From Tachypleus tridentatus (lineage: Eukaryota; Arthropoda; Merostomata; Xiphosura; Limulidae), in assembly GCF_004210375.1 (NCBI RefSeq), contig NC_134837.1:167627310-167691309 (forward strand): 64,000 bases of DNA. Direction: 5' to 3'. Under the pieces are notes generated by a model. That model saw only the letters and a list, made by a program, of their open reading frames with translations. It was not told where the DNA came from and made no database searches. The position numbers were made by a program, and so were the translations under genes. This document shows positions 10,680 to 25,100 of the stretch, one piece after another. Every line of letters begins with the position of its first letter. Within the stretch, counting starts at the first letter, position 1.

Positions 10680-13041
10680 TCAAATAAGCAATAAGTTTTT
10701 ACGATTCTTCTGATGAGCAAAATCATTGATCATTTTCTTCTCCATTACAAAATTTGTTACTTCTCTTTCAATATTCGAAATAGCGACATGAGACAGTCTT
10801 TCTTTCCAATGGTAGAATGTAAGTTTGATTCGACGTAAAGTAGAGAATGATCTTTCAGCACAACAGGATGTGGATGGAACAGTGGTGAATATCTGCGCTA
10901 ACTGAGAGTAAGTTAGGAGGAGTTGAGAGATGCTATTCTCATAAATCCATTTGACAAATTATATCCCGAAGACAAATGGGGATTTTGTTTCTCTTGATCA
11001 AGAAAACCAATCACAACCTTTCTTTCTGAAGATAACTGATTATCATTCAGTCCATAAACGTCACAAAGTAATGATACATCATCTGTAGCATTTTCTTTTT
11101 TCTGGTTGCATTATGGCAGAAGATAGACCACAAATAATATTTTGATCATTTTCATTGAAACGAGATTGAACTTGCTCTTCAAAGGCTTGAACAGTAGAAA
11201 AGAAGATGGCGACTCTTGCATGAGAATTTCAACTATTAAAATTTGCAGTAGCAGATGCAAATCAATTTCTAAGATACGCTCTGTAGGTATTTGGCAGCGA
11301 GGAATGGTCAGTAGTTTGAAACTTATATCTTGTTCTTTCTTAAATTATTACACTTATGTCTTCCATCAAATTTGTGGTTTAGTCCCATAGCTTCGAAAAA
11401 TCTTCGTTCTTCTCTAGTGAGTTAAGGTTGTTGATTGTTGTATCGCCAAAAAACATCCTTTTTTCTGATTGAAGGTAAGTTGACAAAGATGAAGTTTCAC
11501 TTAAAGTTTATTCCAAGACAAGGAGAGTGAAGATGAATTTTAAGTTACAGATTGAAACTAAAAGACCTTTACCCGTGGCCAAAGTGCTGGGATCATTTGA
11601 AACAATTTTAAAAAGGCGAGAATTGTAACTTCAATACGTTTCTTCCAGGTCGCCTTTGTGGCATGTCTCGGGGCCCAGTGAGTCTCACTTTGAGACTGAA
11701 GTAGAATGATTTTCTCTCCTGGACTTTTTTATTTTCATGAAAAATTTGGTGACGTTCGAAACATCCCTCGACAAAAAGACTAAATTGTTTGTATTGTTCT
11801 TAGTGATTCTCAGTGATTGAGTTTTTTTCAGGGCTTTTTGAACAGCAAGATTAAGCAAGTGACCAAAACAGTGGACATAAATTGATTTTGGAGCCACAGT
11901 TTTGATAAGACTTTGAAGCCCATCATGTTTACCTTTCATGTTACTGGTGCCGTCGTATCCTTGGCTAACTATCAAAGAAAGATCGAGACCCTGTTGCACT
12001 AAAGTTGCTGTAATCAATTAAAAAAGGCCTGAGCTTTCGTTGATTTCGCCAAGAAGAAGCCTAAAAACTTTCCTTTAATGACACCTTTTGAAACGTAGCG
12101 AAGGCAAAGAGAAAGTTGCACGTCGCGACTGACATCCATGATTTCAGCTGTGATGGTGGAATAAAAACCACTGGATTTTATTTCATCAGTTATTATTTTC
12201 TTACGTTCATTGCAACCAGAATAAAAAATTTCATTTTGAATATCTCAACTCAACCATTGTTTATGACGGCCAGCAAACTCTGTAAACTTTTCCTTAAACT
12301 ATGGAAGAATCTTACTCTGCAGATGCAAAAGTTCAAGAAAATTTCCTCGATTTATATCAGAAGAATCACATACATTAATACGATCTTCATGGTCACCATT
12401 AATGGCAATGTTTTTTTGGCAAAAAAATAAGTGCTTGTATCACTTTTGAAAGATAAAGTCTGTTCAGTTGTACTTATTTTACCTTTGTTTTTGGCTTGAA
12501 CTGGTACAGAGCTCTCATGAATTTTTGTTGCTTTTGAACGGATCCATGCTATCACTGAATTTTGATGGCTTACAGTTGTAGCGTGCTTTTGCGACCTTTT
12601 TGGTTTTCACCATTTAACAAATGTGAATGTCTTACGAGATTTTGGAGCAAACTTCTCACAAGGGTAACAAGTTGCAGAATGAGAATCTTGATGATAAGAT
12701 ACTAAAGGGAATTCTTTATTCCACTCAGCTTGAAATGATCGGTTTGGCGAATCCCGTAAATAATCCAAGATGGGAATTCAGAAAGTTGTGGACCAGTAAG
12801 TTCAAAAGCACTAACTTTTTCAGCCGACTGCTCTTTCCGAATAGTTTTATTTTGATCATTTTCTGAATCGTCATGGAAAAATCAGGATTTATGATGAGAG
12901 GTTCCACCTTTTCCAAAAAAGTTTCTTCCTAAAAATCTTGTGCCTCTTTCGAAAGTGCTTTCGGCTTTTGTCAAAACTGGTCTGAGAGTTTGAATCAGTC
13001 TCTGCTTCTACTGACTGTTCATTAGTTTTGATTTCCACCAT
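10680..13041 (-). pseudogene. hAT-family transposase remnant, right copy including the C-terminus
   Basis: It repeats the blocks of the left copy: TTF-like finger near 12600, NRGNFLELL near 12330, and the GYDGTSNMKG / HCFGHLLNLA region at 11685-12017. It also shows the end of the protein. Near 10850-10740 the - strand encodes RSFSTLRRIK and ERLSHVAISNIERE, the usual hAT dimerisation-domain pattern, followed by a stop at 10680. Several frameshifts and stops are shared with the left copy, so the element was already dead before the block was duplicated. I could not find terminal inverted repeats. Confidence 0.75.
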
Positions 13042-13756
13042 GAGTAATGAGGAAGATTAAGCGGAACAACAACAACAACAACAACAAAAAAAAAAACCCA
13101 ACAAAAACAACTTTGACATCTTTTTTAGCCCCTCTAATACGATTTCAGAGAACTTTGGACTTCTATCGGCCTTCAACATATCACTGTGACAGCTTTGAAT
13201 ATGGATACCTATTTCTATAGTCATTGTTTATGACTTTTTCTCATTTTAAACATTTGACTTTGTGACGACCACCTTTACCCAGCATCTTTGTACTTATTAT
13301 GAAAAAGACTAAAAAGAGAAAAAGGTAAAAACTTATTAGTACAAAAATGGAAAAAAAATCAATGAAATGAAAATGACTAGAGTAATCTTAAGACAAAGAA
13401 AAAAAAATGATACCGAATTACATTGGTCATTGCATAATCTCGCTTCATCCACTGTTCAACTGTTTACTGACATGCATGCGCTCGCGCTCCGACAGTAAGA
13501 AAATGAGTGAAGAAAAAACAAAAGCCAATTCTTAATCTTGATATTCTTACGGTGATTTCTTTGTCTCTTTATCCGATCCATAATTAATTTCTTTTATTTT
13601 TTCTCCAAGCTCCACGGAGAGAGTATGTTTCTCTCCAAAATGCTTTAACCCCCATACTTTACGGGCATGATAACTGATAACTTTGAAATTATAAAAGATA
13701 AACTATTTTGTGAAATATTTAAAAATGAATAATAAAAAAAAGAGACAAGATATGAT

Positions 13757-13873
13757 AAGTTGTTTCGAATGAAGCGCAAAGTTACACAATGGGCTATCTG
13801 TGCTCTGCCTACCACATGTATCGAAACCAGGATTTTAGCGTTGTAAGCCCGCATACATACCGCTGAGCCTAAT
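13757..13873 (-). mobile_element. Short tRNA-derived SINE, right copy
   Basis: This is the duplicate of the SINE at 2900-3012 within the second 5.77-kb block, with the same A-box and B-box-like head and the same tail. It is not an independent insertion. Confidence 0.65.
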
Positions 13874-14150
13874 AAGCAAAATATTCTAACATCTATCGAA
13901 AACAATATTGATTAATATATTTAGAAATTTAATTATATTACACGTTATCCCCAAAGATGATTTTTAATGGAAGTGTTATGGATTTAATATATAAAATTTA
14001 TATTACCCGCATAAAATTGAGGAAATACCCTATAGATAAAAAATAAGAACTACAAGCAAAATGTTATAATTCCCACTGACGAAGCTAACTATAATTTTGA
14101 TTTCATTTCGTGATGACGAGAAAACCCATTTGTAGAGAAAGTTATGTGTT

Positions 14151-14350
14151 TTAAAACTGTTGGTATGAGAGAAGGCACTAATAGAGAAGCGAACAACGAT
14201 TCGACCTTCTTGGGTTATTGTCAGATTCACAAAGAAATATGTGGTCAGTAACCCTTTATTTATTTGTAAACCTGACGATGACCGAAGAAGGTCGAAACTT
14301 TGTTCGCTCCTCTATTAGTGCCTTCTCTACCCATACCAACCGTTTTTAAA
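14151..14350. repeat. Fold-back repeat, right copy
   Basis: This is the duplicate of 3291-3492. The left arm has lost four bases relative to the first copy (GTATGAGAGAAGG against GTATGAGTAGAGAAGG). The hammerhead-like right arm is retained near 14268-14350. Confidence 0.7.
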
Positions 14351-15716
14351 TATATAATTTGATTTTATTTGTAAAAAGAGTTTATACATTAATTATGACA
14401 AAGAAATCAATCGTATACATTTATAAATTTAACTAATCTACAAATAATCCATATTTCCAAAGCATTATTTGATGCCTACTTGAAAACATTAACAACTTGA
14501 GTTGGATAATTCTTTATTAAAACTCCACACTGTCATGGCGAGTAAATTGGCTGTCAAACTGAAACTAGCTATTGGCGTTTCTATGTGGACATTTCAAAAG
14601 TTTCAGAGAACTAGCTAGCGTTCAGAAAAAATGTAAGGATAGTATTAAATACACACAGCTCACAGTAATACAACAATGCAGAAATCGGGAATAGAACATA
14701 TAAAATAAAATTAGCTTTATTATATTTCCAGTTTTTCAGAACTTTTAACAGCCTTCATCAGGTCTGAAAAATCATGTAAACAGAATATATTTTCTTGGCA
14801 ATACAACAATTCCATCCTTCCTTGTTTTGATTAGGTTATCGTTACATAGAAGCCATAAGTGTCCATGCCAGTAAGTGGATGGTGTAGTTGTAACTCGCTC
14901 AAGGATACGTGACATGGTGATCTGTCGAACTAATACTGAATGGAAAATGAAATTCGTTTCACTAATGCCAGTAAATGAAACCATATGGATGGAAAATGAA
15001 ATTCGTTTCACTAATGCCAGTAAATGAAACCATAAGTGAATCAAATTAAACATACTTTTCAGACGTAAGGAAAGAGGTCCTCTTTATTTGTTGGTTTACT
15101 AACTTTGAGCAAAACGTCAAAACTTGTGATCAGAAATAATGCCTACCTTTAGAAAACTAATAGGTAACCTGTTTAAGTGTCATTGCACATAAAGTGGTTA
15201 ATATCAAGTTGGTTTCACTTGTAGAGGAAGTTTATAAAGTATTTTCAGTTCAGTATGTTCTTTAGCTTTTTTTTTTTTTTTTTTTCCCAAATAAAGAGGG
15301 CAGTTTATCTCAATTTCAGGTTTTTGTTTTCGTGTTTTGGTAGCAGAATTAGAGACAAGATGTTACAAGGACTGATCAAAGTTATAATTTTGGTTCTCGT
15401 TAGGTAGCATCAGTAGTTGAATTAAAAAGGGCCACGATAAAGTAATTGCAACAGGAATCAATATAATGAATGGATATATATGAAAGTTATGGAAAGTGAA
15501 TTTTCAAAATCAACCAGTAAAAACTAAATCGGCTAATCAGAGATGTTATAGAATGTAAATATATGCACGTTGTTTGTTTTTATCATTTCAATCACAATTC
15601 CATCGAATTATGGTTCGGCCGATATTCATTGAATGACGAGCAATTTACACCAGGATGGCCTAGCACGCACAGCAACTACAGAGGGCACGCATGTTTTGTT
15701 TCAGGGATTCGAATTT

Positions 15717-15983
15717 TATTTTTGAAATTCGCGCAAAGCTGCTCGAGGGCTATCTGCGCTAGCTGTCCCTAGTTTAGTAGTGTGAGACAAGAGGGAAGGC
15801 AGCTAGTCATCACCACCCACTGCCATTTTTGAGCTATTCTTTTACCAAAGAATAGTGGGCTTGACCTTTACATTAAATGCCTCTACGGATGAAAGGGCAA
15901 GCATGTTTGGCGTTACAGGGATTCAAACCCGTGACCTTCGGATCATGAGTCGAGTGTTTTAACCACCTGGCCATGCCAGGCGT
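15717..15983 (-). mobile_element. tRNA-derived SINE, right-block copy
   Basis: This is the duplicate of the SINE at 4858-5124 carried by the second 5.77-kb block, with identical head, body and tail apart from rare changes. Confidence 0.85.
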
Positions 15984-16623
15984 GTTGCGTAGCCAAAAAG
16001 TACAACCTAATAATGTTGCTAGTCTATGTACTGAAAGTATAAAATGAAATGTATAGACAACAAAATTAAAAAGAATAATAATAGAAAATGTTCATTTCTT
16101 TATTTAAAACCTTCACTGATCAAAGAAGTTTGTTTTTTATTAAAAACTTTGCTGATGTAACAGAAAACAGCTTAATTCAAGAATGATGCAAGTTAACTGA
16201 ATTGATATTTTTGCTTTCATGATAAATTTGACACACTTGGCTCTAGGCTAAGTGATTCCACACTATGTCTCTACTGTAGGTTTATTATACCAACACTCAC
16301 TACACTTATAAGGTTTCATAGTACATCCTCTTGCACTCCCATCACTAAAATCATAATGGGCAGACAGTGATCAAATTATTCCACCTGGATAACTTAGCTT
16401 TTGTGATTACTTTTATTTTTTAAGAAACCAAGCATAAAGTGACACAAAGTGGTTTTATATAGGCAAGATTATCTTATACAGTTAACAAATGTATATATGC
16501 TAGAAACTAAGAGATACATGTGTTTAACAGTTGTCACCAGTGGATATTTGGTTTATTAATTGAACTGATGGTATTTACAGATTCTTAAATAACACTTATT
16601 TACAAATTAGCATTACATTACTA

Positions 16624-19002
16624 TGTGAGTGATTTTTAATTGACAAATTATGGAAATGTCTTGTGCAATTTGACCCAGAACTGAATTTTATTGGTCATAA
16701 TAAACCAGATTATCATTAGAAGAAAGCCACTTAAGAATCCACTCACCTTTTATCTCCAAACCATGAAAATAAATAGCCAGAGATTTAAGTATATAACTGT
16801 TGCAGTACTGCTCTCATACACCAGATTATTCCTAGAGCTGAAAGAATCATATCCTATGTAGTTACAAGAATCAATGTAACATATTTTATGGACTTTTCAA
16901 AAATGGTTTACTGTTTTGCACTCTCGGTTTCACTCCATCAAAGCTCTGAGCGACTTGTACCACCCACCATGAAAAGTAATTGGTGATAATTCCAGTCATG
17001 CTAAAAGTTATTCAGTAATAACATATGGTACATCCACATTTTTATCCTTTAAGTTTCTTCACATTTCAAAATATGAACAATAATGTGATTACTTTCAAAT
17101 AATTTAGTATAGAACATCCTGCTTGTGAAATAAAATTTGGTATTAACATTACTCATGCCCATTCCATCACTATTTGAAAAGTGAATCTTGAGCTTTGCCT
17201 GCAGTTGCAGCTTTGGAAACAGGAGACAGACGAACACTAGAACAGTCATCATGGTTTATGGTATACATAAGACTTAATTTTGAATACACAAAATATTATT
17301 TTTAAAAATATTTATTCTGAAAATTCACTTGGATGAAATAAAAATCATAATAAATTGTCAATTCTTAACCATAAAAAATAAATTATAAATGGCTTTGGCA
17401 CAGCCAAAACTAATTTATTTTTAACAGTTAAGAGATTAGTTTTAGTCCTGCTACTGTTATGAAGCACCTCCAAACAGATCTTTTTATTTTTTTGACTACT
17501 TGACAATAATTAAAAATGAAGAAACTGACTACAAACACATCAATTGGCATGATAAAACAACACATTTTTGGATGATACTCATGGCCAAAATATAATGGCG
17601 CAGCATCTTGTGGGCTATGCATGTGATATTTTGTAGTCTCTAGTGCTGGACATACATATATTAAGAATATCTTTATGTATTATGTCTTAATGATTTGAAA
17701 ATACTGTAATTACTGAACTGATTTTAAAATATACACATTCATCATCTGAGCCTTATTTTATGTCCATATTTACATACTAAACACCTCTTACCTATTGGGC
17801 TTTATAACTTCACATTCAATAAACTATATTCCTACCACTTGTGCATTTGGCCAGTCAGTATCAGTAATATTTGAACATGCTTATATTAAAACTTAGTGTG
17901 AAAAGATGTAATTTACTGCCATAAATAGCAGAAAAATAGAACTTTAGAAAAAATATGGTATGATATCAAAGTTACCAATTTCTAACAAAAAATAACCTAT
18001 TTTATTTATTCTAAATCAAACACTTGCAATTAAGAGTAGAGCTGATAAAAATACTCCTTCCTGACTGTTATAACACCATACAGGTGGCATTTTGACCTTT
18101 ACAAGTTGTACAAAGGAAATTCTGCTCTAGCACAAACCCAAAAACTGACTAAAACATATTAACTTTTTTCTTTAGATGTAGCATACAAACTACATCTTAT
18201 TTAATGACTTCATGAATTTCAAAATGTTTATTTTTTTAGGCTTAACAAACTCGAGATAAACACTACACATTAATAATGAAGGGACTGCTTTCTTTGCAGT
18301 TTAACTAGTACTAAGAAAAGGTTTTTTTTAAATTCAGTTGATATATTTCAAGGCATCCTAACATATGAAGTAAAGGTTGTAAAACTTGTTCTGAAACAGA
18401 ATTATGAAGAACATGTCAAAGTTTTTACAGACATTAACATTAGGGTTGTGTCAACATTGTCTACAAACTTGTGAGGACTAAAATTTAAATTAATTTTATT
18501 CAGAAATGTTTTTAATTATAGTCAACAGTCAAGACATATATGTAAAAAATAATTTACAGAGAAAAAGTTTAAGAATTTCTGAAACAGAGTTTGGTGAAAT
18601 TTCTTTGTAGTTGCTTATTGAAAATATAATTAATTAAATTTTTAATTTTATATCAACTAAGAAACAGTGAGAAATAATCACTGTATGAAATCAGTATTTT
18701 GTCTTAAAAACTTTCTAAATATAATTTAACATGAAGTTGATATTATATTGGTTATCAAAAATTACATTTTAAGGTTAATTACTTGACCTATACTACACAA
18801 ACTTTATATCTTGTAATAACAATTTTATATACAACTTTCACAAATGTTTAAATACTTATCATTTGAAAAAACCTGTACAGTAATTAAACTGAGCTCACGC
18901 CTTTACAATTCTAGATAACTTGCAGAACTTAAGTATTTGAATAAGGACACTCACAAAAGAATATTTATTAAATCTTCTTAATGTAAACAATATAAGAGCT
19001 CT
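16624..19002. other. AT-rich intergenic DNA and probable RNFT 3' UTR
   Basis: No supported gene. The right part should hold the RNFT 3' untranslated region, read leftward. An AATAAA signal on the - strand lies only about 35 bases past the stop (18964-18969), and several others follow at 17.4-18.5 kb. Short open frames here have no recognisable domains. Confidence 0.45.
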
Positions 19003-19134
19003 TTAAAACAGCTGAATAAGAAAGGTTGTAGAACCATCCCGCCATGTAGGGTCGTCTGCAATTTGAGCTCGGCACATTGGACAGGTCCTTTCTCGATCAA
19101 ACCACAGCGAGACACACTCTTCACAAAATATATG
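19003..19134 (-). CDS. RNFT-like exon 8 (second half of RING finger, stop)
   Basis: It encodes [18 protein letters not shown] then [18 protein letters not shown] and ends TFLIQLF-stop. It gives His415, Cys418, Cys421, Cys432 and Cys435, completing a C3HC4 RING with the Trp and basic positions used for E2 binding. The C-terminal WRDGST motif matches the WKDGAT motif of RNFT1/2. Confidence 0.95.
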   Translation of the reverse strand, partial: HIFCEECVSLWFDRERTCPMCRAQIADDPTWRDGSTTFLIQLF

Positions 19135-22100
19135 CTATAAAAATAATTCATAACTCTGAGCAACAAAATAACTTTGATGCTTAAATGGTTTGAACAGTAA
19201 CAACATATTTACAAGAAACAAAAAACAATGGTACACCAATTTTAGAAGAGTTTAAGCCTAATGAGAACAGTCTGAAAGCAAATGACAAATGTAAAGCACG
19301 AAAAATCTTTTGAATATTCTAACAGTTAGTAATTTTAGATACTATAGAAAGTGTGCTTTGTATGAAATAAACCATAGTTGGTGAAAAGTCAATTTACATA
19401 TTACCGATATAAAGAACATATTTTAGCTACTTGTATCATCTGAAACTGTATACCAAATTTTCTATTAGATTTATTAAATCTAACACCCCACATTGTCCTG
19501 AACTTCTTGAGGAGAATCATACAGGCATGTATTGTTGTACAAGAGTATGCATGTTACAGTTCATAAGACGGAGGAGCTTTATTGGAAAAAATGCTGCTAT
19601 GCAGAGGGAACTCTTTGGGAACATCGTAATTTTCTAAATATAGTATGCACTTTTCACTAAAATTGTATTGATAATTTAAGGCACGTTTTATATATAGTAA
19701 TAATTCTGAACTTTTTTTTTCAGCCAGTTATTGTTATTCTTTGTTTTAAAGCAAAGCCACATTACGCAATGTCCACCAAACTTACTTCTGACTTATTGGG
19801 GAACTTTTACAGCCATTCCAGACCATCTTTTCCAAGACACACTGAATTATGATGTACACTTATGACACATATGGTGCTTTGATGGTATGTCATATTAATT
19901 CTCTCTGTTTATAATGCATAAGTGAGAATTGCCTCTTATTTTCATTCATCTTCAATATCTTTACACATGACTATTAAAATAAAATTATAAAAGCAGCTAA
20001 ATCTTTGATTTTTAAGACTTACTTACATGTACCCTTACAAATTTTTGGAAATACAAAACTGCTTATCACTACATTACATATGCTATTCAAAACTAGAAAA
20101 TCATTTTCAGTAAGACCTACACATTCTGAATCTGAATCACTGTCTTTGGTAAGTTAGAGAAACTTTACTACCATTTTATTGTTACTGTAAATGCATTACT
20201 ACAAACACTGTCTACCACAGCATTGTCATCAGACAAGTGGATGTCACCTTCTCAATTATCTATACTGTTTATCAGTCATTACTTTTTAAAGCCATGCTGA
20301 ATAAGTGTTGCAAAAATCTAATTGTGTATTATACTTAGGAAATGATGGTACCATATGTTGTGAAAGATATGCACATACTTTAACATAACCGTGCAGAAAT
20401 TTAAGAACACTAGTGAATAAATTCTGTTTGGAAGACCAACTACCCAAGAAAAAATTCCCCACACAATAATAGAGGATGTGAAGTATCCAAGATGTAGAGG
20501 CTGCATGCATACTAAATAAAATTAAGCTGGCAAAAGTAATGCCTACAGTTGTATATACCCATTTACTGAACATTTAACATGAAGCACATGCAAATTATGT
20601 AAAGATCACAAGATCTAGTAAGTACGACAACTGATTTTCTACATTACTCATTACATTTGTTCTATAACATCACCCTATCCTTTTAGTTTGGGCAATACAG
20701 TATTGTGAAAGATATTTACTTTGTAATAGCCTTATACATTAGACAGTCATATAAGTAAACAAAAACAATGTGGGTGTGCTGAGATTCAATAGTGAACTGC
20801 AATTTATAAAATTTGGAGGTGTAGTGATACATCATATATGTACATATTTTTACACAGGTAGTTAAAATTCTCACAAAATAAACTTCTTTAGAAATCATAA
20901 GCATTACAGTAATTGTGATATGTACCTTGCACTCTAACATTGTGGGTGTCTTGTAGTCATCTTGACATATTGCACATGACTCTCCTGCACATTTCATCTG
21001 GTCTGAAGAAGGTGTTATGCCATAACACTGAAAGATAGTTAAATGTTTTAACTACATGTAAGCAATTTTGTAGCAGTTTATACCTATAAATAACAATAAT
21101 AGTAACAGAAAAAGAAAAAAATTGTGTTAATATCACATGGTAAAGTTATGTAAAATATGTATGTACTTTTAGCAAGAAACTGAATAATATGTTGAATGTA
21201 AATTGAATGTTTTAAACTGTACAAAAGACTAAAATTCTAAACATAAATAAACAGTGTTTAAAAACTGAAATCATTCAGAAATATGTACAGTATACAATAC
21301 AATTGATTTATATATGTAAAATATAATATTGTCTAGCTAACTGTATAGGATTATAACAAAAACAACAATCGCTAATGTTACTAATATATCCATAAAATAT
21401 ATACTTTATTAACTATCACTAGTGCCTCTAAGTATTTCACAGTTACTATATGCCAAATAACAATCAGTGATAAAAAAAAAGTAAACAGTTTACAACAAAA
21501 AGCTAAGCAAAAAAAGAAAAATTCAATAGTTACCTTCACTGTCACATTATTACTATTCACATATTTTCATTGAAGAGCTTTGACATGAAACAATATTGCT
21601 ACATGGTACCTTTGCAAATTTTATTAATAAATCAATTGATGTGCTACTAAAGTGAAGATAAAAAGACACCCACCACCTTCTGAAGAAGCTGCACTACTGC
21701 TTTCTTCCACGCTTTCACTTTGCTCAAAATGTCCTTGCACTAAAACCATCAAAAACAGATACTTAACCTTATAACAATATCAAAAATATCTCACTCAATT
21801 ATTGTTCAAAAATCTTGTCTTAAAGAACTTACAGAATGATTTTTATATTATATTAAATGAAAAATGTTGAGTGTTATAAACACATGTACATCTTTTGTAC
21901 ATTCATAATAAAACTATACATGATCTGATAACAATCTACCATGAATGTTAGAACTTCACTCCTGAAATATGAAATATACGATTTTGTCAAGTTAAAAAGT
22001 TAATACAAATGGGTCAAACATATTTTAAAAAAATGTATAATAATGTGTGTTGTAAAGTCAAAATAAAACATGCAATTGTTCAGTATTTTTATAGTATTTG

Positions 22101-25100
22101 TCAAGCTGTAGCACAAACTTATTCACAATATAACTAAATTAGTTATTTTAAAATATTCCAGTAAATGGAATTCTTACATCACATTGGATATTTAATATAT
22201 ATATTTCTTTCATTAAGTTTAACACTGTACTTTTTGTTTTTTTAACCTTGTACAGTAAGCTATAAGCACTATTTTTTGTAATCTCTACAAAATTGTTTTC
22301 ACTAAAATATTCATTCTATTAAATTTTACCTAGAGTGAACTCACTACCACACTGTTTTTTTTTAAACATTATTTAAAATCTGCCTAATTTGTTATAAAGG
22401 CTTCTGGAACAAACATTATTCACTTATAATCAAATTATATAAATTCAAAGTTTAAAGGAGTACATATCTGTGTAAAACAATGGTATAACAAATTATTCCA
22501 TGGGCAATATTTTAATCAGTTTTTCATAACCAGTTAGTATTGTTTATGTTTGTTGTTCTTTTGTAGCATCAATATTGGCCAGCAACCACTCTCTCATATG
22601 GTTTTGTAATTCTGTGATATGTACAAATTAATTTAAAAACTCACCTTGGATACAAGATATGCAGCTGATAATATCACACCAAATATTTTACTGGATCCAT
22701 GATACGATTCAGAGAAGTAAAACAGCCAGTGTTGCATGGGAGCTAAGCTACGATATAGCTGAGATGATGTTTCCAGAAACAGGTAATATTTTCCCTAAAT
22801 AAACACAATTTAATTATTTATTTGAAGCAGCTGAAAGAACACTAAACAAACAAGTAATCCCATGTTACGTGACTAAATGTTACTAACGTTACTTTTTTGA
22901 TAATATTTAACATTTACCATTCACACTTCATAAACAATAAGTTATATAACTGCTAATTCAGAAATTTATATTTGTATTCTAATTTTTAAAAATTTACCCT
23001 TTCATAACTATATGTGTATTTATAAACAGTAGTGTGCAAACCTGTTAGAACACCTCAACACTTGTTATTTTATAAGTTTTAAATACAAATTAGTCATTTA
23101 CCTATTACATAAGTTAACTTCTAATATCACAACTTAATTTCACAGGAAACCATAACAAAAGTAATGCATGTATCTACATTTTTTTAATGTTATTTAGTGT
23201 TATTACTTTAGCATCAATTATAACAGTATATTTGTGACATTGCACATTTTCTTAAACTTTTTAGTGTGACTTGATTTCATTTTTCTTGAAACTATACTTA
23301 GATGCTTTCTTTAACCAATTTGCTACTTTTGTCAAGCATGGAGTACAGCCAATTCTTGACAACTTCTATGGATTTAAAGTCTGGAATTTGTGGTGGCGAC
23401 TTTACATCTTCAGAAAGATTATGACCATCCCTCCAAAGATGTAAAATTCTGTTTTCCAGAAGGTAAGGTATGAATGACCAATAAATTGTGGTATTTTTGT
23501 TGATACATAATTCCATTAATTTAATGAAGATGGCTAACAACCATTCTCACATATTGTGTTCCAAACCATCCCAGAATTGCCTGCATGCTTGACTGTTCAC
23601 ATAAGGTGCTTCCTCTACGATTTCTCACAGATATTTCCACAAACATATACATGCTAGCAGAAACCAGAGAGTCAAAATTAAGACTTTTTGTTCATTGTTG
23701 CAATATCAGGATACATTTCCTTCTACAAAATCTAGTCTCTTTCTATAGTAAGCACTTTATCACTGTTATATTTGTTTCTCTACTTAGTATCTGGGAATTT
23801 TCTATGGTTATGTTGTGTTCATTTAATTTGCAGTGTTCAAAAACATGTGAATGTGTTTTTTCTGTTCTTTGTGTCTGGTTTCCATTTTTCTACTCATTTT
23901 CTAATATAGAATTCACAGCAGTTGTTGCACTGTATTTATAAATAATGTTTATCACTGTTACTTTTCCCACAGCATTTTTGAAATTGTACTTCTTCAAACT
24001 TTTATCTATACGTGACTTTGCCACGTCTTCATCAGTTTTTAATTCAGCATTTTGTTCTTGGTTTTTTGCAGGGAGTTAACTTTTAGATCACTAGTTCCCT
24101 CTTCAATGAACTGTTTTCTCTATTCCTTGTCATATACAATGTTAAAGGACTATGCCTTCTTGCATATCTGTCTAATGTAAACTTTAAAGTACTTGTTAAA
24201 TATGTGAGGTATTTTGTAAGTATCATGGAAAGATCTGGCTCTCTCAATGATGACTAATAAAAAAAGTAAAGGTAATTTCATTACAGTTGTGGTATATTTT
24301 TGTCTAAATAATTTTTTGTTCATTCAATGGGACAGGTCCATTGAATAACATGACATTCAATGGGATACCTATTACAGACTAGTTCTAAATTTCTCTGAAT
24401 AACCAAGTTTGTGAGAAATAAAGAGACTCCTTGTGAAATACAAATGAACAATATGATAACAAAAACAAGTGCTTGGTTGACAAAGGATGGTCATTATCAC
24501 TGGATCACCTACCTAACACTTTTCCTAAAGATCACTTACCAGCATGTTTAACACTCATTACTTAATAAGTAATGTTGAATTTACTCAGAACAATAAATGA
24601 TACCCATGTGATTGATCATTCTCATTTAAATACAACAGAAATTACAACTTTGAAACATCACATGAACTACCATTGGAGAAGGCTGCTGTCTATATTCTTG
24701 CACAATGTACAGCTTACAGCCATACCACCAAAGGCAAACCAAATGTTACCTAAATAAAAGAACAGCTGGAATGAAATCAACTTAATGACTTTTATGGACA
24801 TACATGACAAGCTGAGGTACCCATCCTTTGTCCAGGTTACGAACTGAAAAATGTGTGGTAATGGATGTTATAACAAATAATACAAAAGTCCTAACATTCA
24901 CAAAATTTAAAACATATTACAGTATTCATTATTTCCTCATAAAAAGTTTAAGAAATCATTATGTATATATATTTATAACGTGGTATACACTGTGTGATGG
25001 TAAGAGTGATTTGGTGCGACCAAAGTAATAGTGGTAGAGGTGCTTTCTGTTACCTGCTTTTAACATCCAGCTCTTAATGTCTGTTCATACCATTGCACAT

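Larger units (their letters stand above)
10850..16623. repeat. Right copy of the 5.77-kb direct repeat
   Basis: This is the second copy of the block at 1-5767, in the same orientation and of nearly equal length. Here the hAT element continues leftward without a break to its C-terminal coding end near 10680, so the left boundary of the homology lies outside what the window shows. On the right, the sequence after ATTACTA changes to unrelated DNA (TGTGAGTG...) and lacks the aldolase splice acceptor and exon that follow the first copy. Confidence 0.95.

Noticed and set aside
19735-19765. Possible further SINE tail (AAAGCAAAGCCACATTACGC)
   Set aside because: The match to the GCGCAAAGCTACAC tail is too short and diverged, with no head or body.
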